From assembly GCA_905193585.1 (NCBI GenBank), contig CAJJPG010000104.1, forward strand, positions 1 through 6,358: a stretch of 6,358 bases of DNA, written 5' to 3'. The notes beneath the pieces were generated by a model, which saw nothing but the letters and a program-made list of their open reading frames with translations, did not search any database and was not told the DNA's origin. Origin of the DNA: an uncultured Oscillospiraceae bacterium (GTDB lineage: Bacteria; Bacillota; Clostridia; Oscillospirales; Acutalibacteraceae). Positions 1 through 5,325 of this stretch are shown piece after piece; the first letter of the stretch is position 1, and the number at the start of each line of letters is the position of its first letter. The position numbers and the translations under genes are program-made.

Positions 1-45
1 GAAAAACCTTGATTTTCCAGTGTTTTCAAAAGTATCGTTATCTAA

Positions 46-942
46 CGTCAGCTTTATACCGACCACAAAAACGAACCCCGCCGCCGTCACGAGCTTTTGA
101 ACGGACTTTGGACGGTGGGTATAAAATACTACCCTGTTATAAATAATTTTCCCGATTATTATTCGGAATCGCTTGAGGGTGCGCTTAAAACCATTGCAGC
201 CGAGGGCTTTACCGAAAATGACGCACTGGGCGTTCAGGTTGAGCTGCTGCGCAGGTTTAAGCCGCAGGTGGTGGTAAGCCACGATTTTAAGGGCGAATAC
301 GGTCACGGTATGCACATTTTAAACGCGGCTATGCTGAAAAAAGCGGTGGAAATTTCGGGGGATGATAAAAGCTTTCCCGAAACTGCCGAAAAATACGGTG
401 TATATACCCCGAAAAAGCTTTATGTGCATTTATATAATGAAAATAAAATAGTAATGGATTATGACTTACCAAGTGAGTTTTTCGGCGGGAAAACTCCGTT
501 TGAAATGTCAAAACTCGGCTTTTTGGAGCATAAATCGCAGCAGGGAACATGGTTTAAAAAATGGATGTTCGGCAAAAACGGCGAAATTACCAAAGCCTCG
601 CAAATTAAAAAATATTCTCCCTGCGAATACGGGCTTTATTTTACAAGCGTCGGTGCGGACGTGCAAAAAAACGATATGCTTGAAAATATAACCCTTTACT
701 CTGAACAGGAGCGAATAAAAGCGGAGGAAGAAGCGGAAAAGCAGCGCCTTGAGGAAAAGAAAAGGGCGGTGGAAAAGGCTAAAGCCGAGGCGGAAAGGAA
801 AGCGCAAAAGGCGAAAAAACGCAAAATAATAATCGCCGCCGTAGCTACACCCATAGCCTTATTTGTTATATTTATTATTGCAATAAATATTGCGGCAAGG
901 CACAAAGCCGCAAAACGCAGAAAAATGCGGGGAAAAAGATGA
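46..942 (+). CDS. PIG-L (LmbE-like) deacetylase, C-terminal part, with C-terminal coiled coil and membrane anchor; 5' end broken
   Basis: PIG-L proteins are zinc-dependent hydrolases that usually remove acetyl groups from N-acetylglucosamine-containing glycans or glycolipids. Counting from the TTG at 97 as residue 1, the family's second metal/active-site block is clear: HD at 62-63 and GEYGHGMHI from 66, with H70 and H73. GLWTVGIKYYPV near the start and HKSQQGTW at 145-152 also fit bacterial PIG-L proteins. The N-terminal HPDDE metal motif lies outside the readable frame. Family-like sequence (YTDHKN, RRRHELL) continues upstream of the TTG to about position 46, just after an in-frame TAA at 43-45; another stop lies at 10-12. 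TTG 97 is therefore probably only the first start codon left in a truncated gene. After the enzyme come a charged Glu/Lys/Ala-rich coiled coil (about 202-242), one membrane segment (about 244-266) and a basic tail. This predicts tethering to the membrane, with the side uncertain. The stop overlaps the next start (ATGA). Confidence 0.85.
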   Translation, partial: RQLYTDHKNEPRRRHELLNGLWTVGIKYYPVINNFPDYYSESLEGALKTIAAEGFTENDALGVQVELLRRFKPQVVVSHDFKGEYGHGMHILNAAMLKKAVEISGDDKSFPETAEKYGVYTPKKLYVHLYNENKIVMDYDLPSEFFGGKTPFEMSKLGFLEHKSQQGTWFKKWMFGKNGEITKASQIKKYSPCEYGLYFTSVGADVQKNDMLENITLYSEQERIKAEEEAEKQRLEEKKRAVEKAKAEAERKAQKAKKRKIIIAAVATPIALFVIFIIAINIAARHKAAKRRKMRGKR

Positions 943-1976
943 ATATTGTAAAACAGGATATATGGCAGTATTTAAAAACAACCAAAAAGTCCGTTGTTCT
1001 TTACGGTATGGGCAACGGTGCCGATAAAATTATAAAAGCGCTTGAAAGTGTTTCGGTAAAGCCGTCGGGTGTGTTCGCAACCGACGGCTTTGTGCGGGAT
1101 AAGCTGTTTCACGGTATGCGCCTTACCTCATACTCCGCGCTTAAAGAGCAATTCGGTGATATGACGGTGCTTTTGTGCTTCGGCTCATCAAGACCCGAGG
1201 TGCTTGAGAATATAAAACGGATATCAGCGGAGCAGGAGCTTTTGGTGCCCGATGTTCCCGTATACGGCGGGGGGATTTTTAATTCCGAGTATGTTGCCCG
1301 CAACAGGGAGCGGCTTTTGTGGGTATATTCACATCTTGCAGACGATAAATCGTGCGAGACCTTTGAAAACACGGTGAATTTCAAGCTGAGCGGAAAGCCG
1401 GACTATCTGTACCGCTGCGAGGTGCCGCAGGATGAGCCTTACAACAGCTTTTTGACGCTCGGCAAGGCGGAAAATTACCTTGACCTTGGCGCATATAACG
1501 GCGATACGGCACTTGAATTTGCCGAGCGGGTTAAAGAATATAAAAGCATAACAGCGGTAGAACCCGATAAAAAGAGCTTTAAAAAGCTGACCGTTAATAC
1601 CGCTTGTCTTGAAAATATAACGCTTATAAACGCCTGCGTTGGCGAAAAAAGCGGCAATGCGGATTTTTCGGCGCACAAGGGGCGCGGCTCGGGCGTCGGC
1701 GCGGGGGAGGAATGTCGAATGATTTCGGTTGACTACCTGAACGGCAATTTTTCCTTTATAAAGGCAGACGTTGAGGGCAGCGAGGTACAGATGATAAAGG
1801 GCGCCGAAAACACAATTTCGCGCTGCCGCCCAAAAATGCAGATAGCCTGCTACCACCGAACGGGCGACCTTACGGATATACCGCAGGCGGTTTGTAATAT
1901 AAGAGACGATTACCGCATTTATATGCGGCATTTCCCGGGGCTGCCCGCATGGGATATAAATTATTATTTCGTTTAA
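939..1976 (+). CDS. FkbM-family SAM-dependent methyltransferase with N-terminal Rossmann-like domain
   Basis: This 345-residue protein has two parts. Residues about 15-115 form a Rossmann-like domain opening with a glycine-rich VVLYGMGNGADKI (19-31), often seen ahead of clostridial FkbM enzymes. Residues about 178-345 are the FkbM methyltransferase: SAM motif YLDLGAYNGDT at 180-190, acidic ribose-binding EPD at 208-210, and IKADVEGSE at 274-282, the hallmark of the family. FkbM enzymes usually O-methylate sugars or small molecules; the substrate cannot be read here, but the PIG-L neighbour suggests a surface glycan or glycolipid. No signal peptide or membrane segment is seen, so it should be cytoplasmic. 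The ATG at 939 overlaps the previous stop by 4 bp and has a G-rich run (GCGGGG) 6 bases upstream, indicating translational coupling. No T-rich terminator follows directly; the repeat element beginning at 2038 supplies the first hairpins. Confidence 0.9.
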   Translation: MNIVKQDIWQYLKTTKKSVVLYGMGNGADKIIKALESVSVKPSGVFATDGFVRDKLFHGMRLTSYSALKEQFGDMTVLLCFGSSRPEVLENIKRISAEQELLVPDVPVYGGGIFNSEYVARNRERLLWVYSHLADDKSCETFENTVNFKLSGKPDYLYRCEVPQDEPYNSFLTLGKAENYLDLGAYNGDTALEFAERVKEYKSITAVEPDKKSFKKLTVNTACLENITLINACVGEKSGNADFSAHKGRGSGVGAGEECRMISVDYLNGNFSFIKADVEGSEVQMIKGAENTISRCRPKMQIACYHRTGDLTDIPQAVCNIRDDYRIYMRHFPGLPAWDINYYFV

Positions 1977-2002
1977 AGCATGTTGGCGGAATAGGAATCA
2001 GA

Positions 2003-2030
2003 CGTTAGATTTTAGACATTAGATTTTAGA
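2003..2030. repeat. Two tandem copies of a 14-bp AT-rich unit
   Basis: CGTTAGATTTTAGA (2003-2016) is followed directly by CATTAGATTTTAGA (2017-2030), with one mismatch. The tract lies between the end of the methyltransferase gene and the hairpin element at 2038. No function can be assigned; slippage-generated low-complexity sequence or a remnant of element insertion are both possible. Confidence 0.8.
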
Positions 2031-2090
2031 AAAATACCCCTCAGTCGTGCATACGCACGACAGCTTTTTCTACGAAAACGGGAACCCTTT

Positions 2091-2107
2091 TGTCTGCTGC
2101 GCAGACA
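2091..2107. other. Internal hairpin 1 of the repeat element
   Basis: TGTCTGC-TGC-GCAGACA is a perfect 7-bp stem with a 3-base loop. It is followed at 2110-2125 by a weaker TTCCC/GGGAA stem. Neither is followed by a T-run on the plus strand, so terminator activity is doubtful; they fit the element's hairpin-chain design. Confidence 0.65.
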
Positions 2108-2134
2108 TTTTCCCTAACAGGGGAATAACCTCTG

Positions 2135-2152
2135 TTTTGACATACGTCAAAA
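2135..2152. other. Internal hairpin 2 of the repeat element, sharing the terminal hairpins' loop
   Basis: TTTTGAC-ATAC-GTCAAAA is a perfect 7-bp stem whose ATAC loop is the same as that of the terminal hairpins. The A/T ends of the stem give a terminator-like shape on both strands (GAC/GTC core followed by AAAA or TTTT), but the GC core is short. Confidence 0.65.
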
Positions 2153-2231
2153 AGAAGGAAGCCGATAGGCGGCAAAACCGAAAAGAAGGGAGCTGTCAGC
2201 CGTATGGCTGACTGAGGGATTGTTTGCATTT

Positions 2232-2522
2232 TCAGTGACCGCGGCTTTTTTTAATAATATCAATTAAATTTGTAATTGCCGCTGTTTCTTCGTCCGTAAA
2301 TCCGGTTAAATCTATTGTTCGTGCGTGTCTTATTTCAAGCAGAAAATCTGTTGTAACATTAAAAACATAAGCTAATTTCACAATTACCTCGGGCGACGGC
2401 GTTCGCTCGTTTTTTTCGTAGTAGGATATAACGGATTTTGAAACAAATATGCGGTCTGCAAGCTCGCGCTGTGTAAGATTGTGTTCTTTTCTAAGTGTTT
2501 TCAATTTTTTTCCGAAATTCAT
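2232..2522 (-). CDS. XRE-family helix-turn-helix transcriptional regulator
   Basis: This 96-residue DNA-binding protein has an HTH_3/Cro-CI domain over residues about 5-61. It shows LKTLRKEHNLTQRELADRI (7-25), the recognition-helix region VSKSVISYYEKNER (27-40) and a PSPEVIVKLAYVFNVTTDFLL closing segment (42-62). A short helical tail (TGFTDEETAAITNLIDII, 73-90) follows and probably mediates dimerisation. No sensor or peptidase domain is present, so it resembles small clostridial Cro/CI-type repressors, whose targets are usually nearby promoters, often their own. It is read away from ypeB, sharing a short upstream region, and converges with the methyltransferase across the repeat element. The ribosome-binding site is weak (GGGCGG, about 9 bases upstream). 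Regulation of ypeB by this protein is possible but there is no direct evidence for it. Confidence 0.88.
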   Translation of the reverse strand: MNFGKKLKTLRKEHNLTQRELADRIFVSKSVISYYEKNERTPSPEVIVKLAYVFNVTTDFLLEIRHARTIDLTGFTDEETAAITNLIDIIKKSRGH

Positions 2523-2557
2523 TTCATTTTTACCGCCCGCAATAAAATTACATACAA

Positions 2558-2563
2558 ATTATA
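2558..2563 (-). promoter_or_regulatory. Candidate -10 box for the XRE regulator
   Basis: The minus strand reads TATAAT here, placing transcription start near 2551 and giving a leader of about 29 bases. No good -35 hexamer lies 16-18 bases upstream. The sequence is nearly palindromic, and the plus strand also reads TATAAT (2562-2567), so the box could work in either direction. Confidence 0.35.
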
Positions 2564-2605
2564 TAATAAACTTTTTCGGAATGTAGGCTATGCGTGCTGC
2601 TAAAT

Positions 2606-2634
2606 GTTTAATCCCGCCGATTTTGGCAATAATA
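2606..2634 (+). promoter_or_regulatory. Weak candidate sigma-G-like promoter for ypeB
   Basis: GTTTA (2606-2610) and AATAATA (2628-2634), separated by 17 bases, partly match the forespore sigma-G pattern (about GHATR, 17-18 bp, CATAHTA). ypeB genes are transcribed by sigma-G in Bacillus, which is why this was searched for. Both boxes are imperfect, and the start site would fall very close to the ribosome-binding site. Confidence 0.22.
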
Positions 2635-2642
2635 TGTAAATC

Positions 2643-2649
2643 GGAGGGA
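2643..2649 (+). promoter_or_regulatory. Ribosome-binding site that fixes the ypeB start
   Basis: GGAGGGA ends 6 bases before ATG 2656. The frame is open further upstream to an ATG at 2590, but that ATG has no comparable site, and the 22 extra residues would precede the membrane segment of YpeB, so 2656 is preferred. Confidence 0.85.
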
Positions 2650-2655
2650 TTTAAT

Positions 2656-3981
2656 ATGAATAAAAAAACTACCGTGCGCGTGGTATCGTTTTGTGCGGCA
2701 TTAGCGCTTGTTTTCGGCGGTTTTGCCTTAAAAAGCCGCTCGGAGCTTAAAAGCTACCGCTTGCAAATACAAAACGGTTATTCCCGCTCGCTTGAAGAAC
2801 TGCTTTCGGGTGTGAATAATATTTCGCTGATTTTAAAAAAAGCCGAGTACACAACCTCTGCAAAGCAATTAAGCAATATGGCGGCGCAGCTGCTTACCGA
2901 ATCAGAAAACGCAAAAAACGCTTTGTCCCGTCTGCCCTCGGGCAGCGGCGAGCTTACAACGCTCAACCGCTTTTTGTCACAGGTGGGAAATTACGCAATG
3001 TCGGTTTCCAAAAGTCTGGTGGACGGAGCGGAAAACGCGGAATATGCCGAGAATATAAAGCTGCTTAAAAGCACGGCGGAGAAAATATCCGACGCGATAG
3101 GCGAGGCGGATATTACCTACGGCACTGCCGATAAATGGGCGGCGGAGCTTGACCGAAAAATAGGGGAGAGCGTACCGCAGGAATCACTGGCGGGGGCGCT
3201 CGGCTCGCTTGAAGAAAGCCTTTCGGATTACCCGACCCTTGTGTATGACGGACCGTATTCCGACCATATTTTAGAAAAAGAGCCCGAGATGATTAAAAAC
3301 GCCGATGAGGTAAGCGAAAGCAAGGCGCTTGAAAAAGCGGCGGAAATAACGGGGCTTAAAGCGGACGAGCTTAAATTTGAAGAAAAAACCTCCGGTAAAA
3401 TTGCAGCCTACCGCTTTTCGGGTGCGGGTTCGGTTGTAACCGTGAGCTGCCGGGGCGGGTACCCCGTTTATATGCGCAAAACGGGGAAAATGGGGGATTT
3501 TATTCTTGAATACCGCCAGGCGTTGGATAAGGCTAAAAGATACCTTGAAAAAATAGGGCTTACAGGCTTTACCGAAACCTATTATTTTACCGACGAGGGC
3601 GTTTGCGTTATAAATTTCGCGTATCAGGACGGCAGAACCGTGTGTTACACCGACCTTGTAAAAGTGGGCGTTGCAATGGACAGCGGCGAAATAATGCTTT
3701 TGGAAACAAGCGGTTATCTTTCAAACCATACCGACCGCGCCTTTGAAAGCCCCGCCGTAACAATAGAAAAAGCCGCCGAAAAAGTGAATAAGAAACTTAA
3801 AATACGCAAAACCGGGCTTACCCTTATTCCTACCGACGCGGGCGGGGAGGTGCGCTGCTACGAGTTCCTTTGCGAGACAGAGGACGGGCAGGAAATTTTA
3901 ATATATATTAACGCCGTAACGGGCGAAGAGGAGCGCATTTTAATACTGCTAAAAAGCGACGGCGGAACTCTCGTAAAATAA
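2656..3981 (+). CDS. ypeB: Spore germination protein YpeB
   Basis: YpeB is an inner spore-membrane protein needed to localise and stabilise the cortex-lytic enzyme SleB, which degrades cortex peptidoglycan in germination. At 441 residues it matches the usual length of about 450. An N-terminal uncleaved signal/membrane helix (about 6-24) is followed by the helical YpeB region with GYSRSLEELLSGVNN (41-55), LSRLP (90-94), FLSQVGNYA (106-114) and YPTLVYDGPYSDHI (192-205). Three PepSY-type repeats follow (about 217-275, 285-355, 368-427). The C-terminus has the expected YINAVTGEEERILILL (417-432) and ends in GGTLVK. The start at 2656 follows a good GGAGGG site; an ATG at 2590 is less likely. sleB, usually adjacent upstream, is absent here; instead an XRE regulator lies divergently. 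Presence of ypeB implies an endospore-forming lineage. Confidence 0.93.
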   Translation: MNKKTTVRVVSFCAALALVFGGFALKSRSELKSYRLQIQNGYSRSLEELLSGVNNISLILKKAEYTTSAKQLSNMAAQLLTESENAKNALSRLPSGSGELTTLNRFLSQVGNYAMSVSKSLVDGAENAEYAENIKLLKSTAEKISDAIGEADITYGTADKWAAELDRKIGESVPQESLAGALGSLEESLSDYPTLVYDGPYSDHILEKEPEMIKNADEVSESKALEKAAEITGLKADELKFEEKTSGKIAAYRFSGAGSVVTVSCRGGYPVYMRKTGKMGDFILEYRQALDKAKRYLEKIGLTGFTETYYFTDEGVCVINFAYQDGRTVCYTDLVKVGVAMDSGEIMLLETSGYLSNHTDRAFESPAVTIEKAAEKVNKKLKIRKTGLTLIPTDAGGEVRCYEFLCETEDGQEILIYINAVTGEEERILILLKSDGGTLVK

Positions 3982-3984
3982 TGC

Positions 3985-4013
3985 TTGATTTTTTTAAAGG
4001 TTTGTGATAGAAT
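3985..4013 (+). promoter_or_regulatory. Sigma-A-type promoter with extended -10, driving rplS-lepB
   Basis: TTGATT (3985-3990), a 17-base spacer and TAGAAT (4008-4013) preceded by TGA form an extended -10 promoter. The predicted start, about 4019-4021, coincides with the first base of the leader hairpin. It begins only 4 bases after the ypeB stop codon, so rplS has its own transcription unit. Confidence 0.75.
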
Positions 4014-4020
4014 AAAAAGG

Positions 4021-4186
4021 CTGTTTGAAACGGAAGGTATTTTCTGCGCCGTTTTTAACAGGTGCATTTGATTTCACCCGGTCCTTACGGGGTGGGTTCA
4101 TTGCCGAAAAACGACATTGAAGCGGACGGTCCTCTGTCAAAATTTTTGGGTACGAACGTCTGGTATTATTTAAGGAGGAAGAAAAA
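4021..4186 (+). promoter_or_regulatory. Structured 5' leader of rplS, candidate L19 autoregulatory leader
   Basis: The untranslated leader is about 166 bases, much longer than translation needs. It opens with a long stem: CTGTTTGAAACGG (4021-4033) pairs with CCGTTTTTAACAG (4049-4061), with one T-T mismatch and one G-T wobble. A second hairpin pairs CACCC (4075-4079) with GGGTG (4090-4094). A third, GACGG-TCCT-CTGTC (4125-4138 region), is followed by AAAATTTTT, a weak attenuator shape. AAGGAGG (4172-4178) lies 8 bases before the rplS ATG. L19 leaders are a known class of ribosomal-protein autoregulatory RNAs in Firmicutes; whether this matches that family's consensus could not be tested. The opening stem might instead act partly as a terminator for ypeB. 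Confidence 0.55.
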
Positions 4187-4531
4187 ATGGACGTAATTAA
4201 AGAGCTTACCGCAGATATGCTCAAAAAAGACGCACCCGAAATTCTTATAGGCAGCACCGTTAAGGTACACGTAAGAATTAAAGAGGGCGAGAAAGAAAGA
4301 ATACAGGTGTTTGAAGGCACTGTTATCGCTAAGAATAACAGCGGAATTGCCGAGACTTTCACTGTTCGCCGCGTTTCCTACGGAGTAGGCGTTGAGCGTG
4401 TTTTCCCGGTACATTCGCCCAACGTTGCCAAGGTTGAGCTTGTTCGCAAGGGTAAAATCCGCAGAGCAAAGCTTTATTATCTGCGTGACAGAGTCGGTAA
4501 AGCGGCTAAGGTTAAAGAACGTATCGGTTAA
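4187..4531 (+). CDS. rplS: Large ribosomal subunit protein bL19
   Basis: L19 is a small protein at the interface of the 30S and 50S subunits. The 114 residues match the family's usual length and cover it end to end: the N-terminal helix, VKVHVRIKEGEKERIQVFEG (25-44), the signature SGIAETFTVRRVSYGVGVERVFP (51-73), SPNVAKVELVRKGKIRRAKL (76-95) and YYLRDRVGKAAK (96-107). The start is set by AAGGAGG 8 bases upstream. In many Firmicutes rplS follows rimM-trmD; here ypeB precedes it instead, so the gene depends on its own promoter and leader. lepB follows after a terminator-like hairpin, the common clostridial order. Confidence 0.98.
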   Translation: MDVIKELTADMLKKDAPEILIGSTVKVHVRIKEGEKERIQVFEGTVIAKNNSGIAETFTVRRVSYGVGVERVFPVHSPNVAKVELVRKGKIRRAKLYYLRDRVGKAAKVKERIG

Positions 4532-4547
4532 TTTGAAAAATTGACGG

Positions 4548-4579
4548 AAGGGGGACGGATTTATGCTGTCTCCCTTTTT
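4548..4579 (+). terminator. Intrinsic terminator or attenuator between rplS and lepB
   Basis: AAGGGGGAC (4548-4556) pairs with GTCTCCCTT (4568-4576), 9 bp with one G-T wobble and an 11-base loop, and runs into TTTTTG (4575-4580). The hairpin ends only 5 bases before the lepB ribosome-binding site. Since no other promoter for lepB is apparent, partial read-through is likely and would keep lepB below rplS. Confidence 0.7.
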
Positions 4580-4584
4580 GCTAT

Positions 4585-4591
4585 AAGGAGG
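4585..4591 (+). promoter_or_regulatory. Ribosome-binding site that fixes the lepB start
   Basis: AAGGAGG lies 6 bases before ATG 4598. The same frame is open back to an ATG at 4541, but that start lies just before the terminator stem and has no Shine-Dalgarno sequence, so its 19 extra residues are rejected. Confidence 0.9.
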
Positions 4592-4597
4592 TGCGTT

Positions 4598-5293
4598 ATG
4601 GAAGACGAAAAGGAATTTAAAACCGATACGGAAGTAAACGGTAATCCGGAGCCTGCGGATGAAACAGGCTTTAATATAAGCGAGGAATTTGCAAGCAGTC
4701 TGCCCGACGCAAAGCCCGAACCCGAAAAGCGCAGTATGGCGGATGAGCTTTTTGAATGGCTTGACGTGCTTGCAACCGCCATAATATCGGTAGTTATTAT
4801 ATTCAGCTTTATTTTCCGCGTTGCCACAATAAGCGGCAGATCTATGACAAACACACTTCAGGATAAGGATAAGGTCATAATAACCAATCTTGCCTACACG
4901 CCCAAAAGGGGCGATATAGTTGTAATATCGCGCAATGCCGACAATTCGGTTGAAAATGTTAAAACCGCTCAGGTACCGATAATAAAACGCGTTATTGCAA
5001 CAGGCGGGCAAACGGTGGATATTGATTTTGAACGCGGCGTGGTATCTGTTGACGGCGTGGAATTAGACGAACCCTACACCAGAACCCCCACCACGAGCAA
5101 ATATGACGTGGAATTTCCGATTTATGTGCCCGAGGGGTATATATTTGTTTTGGGCGATAACCGTAACGACTCTATGGACAGCCGTGATTCCCGAATAGGC
5201 GAGGGCGGCTTGGTTGACACAAGGTATGTTTTGGGTCATGCCGTGCTGCGCGTTTTCCCGTTTTCAAGCTTCGGAAGGTTGGATAATAAATAA
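4598..5293 (+). CDS. lepB: Signal peptidase I
   Basis: This membrane serine protease removes signal peptides from exported preproteins on the outer face of the cytoplasmic membrane, using a Ser/Lys dyad. The 231 residues comprise an acidic cytoplasmic N-terminal extension (1-50), one membrane helix (about 54-76) and the catalytic domain outside. Ser82 sits in SGRSMTNTL (box B), Lys130 in IIKRVIATGG (box D region), and GDNRNDSMDSRDSR (186-199) is the last conserved box; the hydrophobic end VLGHAVLRVFPF is also typical. The first hydroxy residue after Met83 is T84 with N85 where many members have P-T (SM-x-PTL). The long acidic N-terminus is common in clostridial enzymes, though its role is unknown. 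Order rplS-lepB is usual for Clostridia, where rbgA often follows; it does not here. Expression probably depends on read-through from rplS. Confidence 0.96.
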   Translation: MEDEKEFKTDTEVNGNPEPADETGFNISEEFASSLPDAKPEPEKRSMADELFEWLDVLATAIISVVIIFSFIFRVATISGRSMTNTLQDKDKVIITNLAYTPKRGDIVVISRNADNSVENVKTAQVPIIKRVIATGGQTVDIDFERGVVSVDGVELDEPYTRTPTTSKYDVEFPIYVPEGYIFVLGDNRNDSMDSRDSRIGEGGLVDTRYVLGHAVLRVFPFSSFGRLDNK

Positions 5294-5325
5294 ACAGAAT
5301 ATTAAAAGGTTTCGGAGAAAAAAGG

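Larger units (their letters stand above)
2038..2218. mobile_element. MITE-like element with hairpin termini (181 bp)
   Basis: The ends are inverted repeats: CCCTCAGTC at 2038-2046 and GACTGAGGG at 2210-2218. Each end folds into a perfect 7-bp hairpin flanked by AGCT on the inner side. The left hairpin is GTCGTGC-ATAC-GCACGAC (2044-2061) and the right is GTCAGCC-GTAT-GGCTGAC (2195-2212). Read inward from each end, the loops are identical (ATAC), while three stem positions differ with matching changes on both arms. Further hairpins lie inside. There is no transposase; the one small open frame across it (minus strand, 2041-2229) has no protein-like character. No clear target-site duplication is seen. 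From memory, CCCTCAGTC...GACAGCT repeats recur in Ruminococcaceae genomes, but that was not checked. Placed between two convergent genes, it could also end transcription in both directions. A non-mobile structured repeat is the alternative. Confidence 0.7.

Noticed and set aside
40..49. ATCTAACGTC at the left edge is the reverse complement of 2001-2010, suggesting recombination with the repeat region
   Set aside because: Only 10 bases match and flanking bases diverge; a match this short is expected somewhere in a window of this size.
1329..1931. 200-codon minus-strand open frame opposite the methyltransferase
   Set aside because: The plus strand carries clear FkbM motifs throughout; the antisense frame shows no family features and reflects codon bias.
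2038..2218. CRISPR array or riboswitch in the hairpin-rich gap
   Set aside because: There are no regularly spaced direct repeats with unique spacers, and the inverted terminal ends with AGCT boxes fit a repeat element better than a known riboswitch fold.
2041..2229. Minus-strand open frame of 62 codons across the hairpin element
   Set aside because: It is made up almost wholly of the element's inverted repeats, has no ribosome-binding site and no protein-like character.
2590..2655. Longer N-terminus for ypeB from ATG 2590
   Set aside because: It lacks a ribosome-binding site and adds residues ahead of the normal YpeB membrane segment; ATG 2656 has a strong site.
4166..5011. 281-codon minus-strand open frame opposite rplS and lepB
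   Set aside because: It covers two certain genes and their spacer on the opposite strand; the length is a by-product of codon usage.
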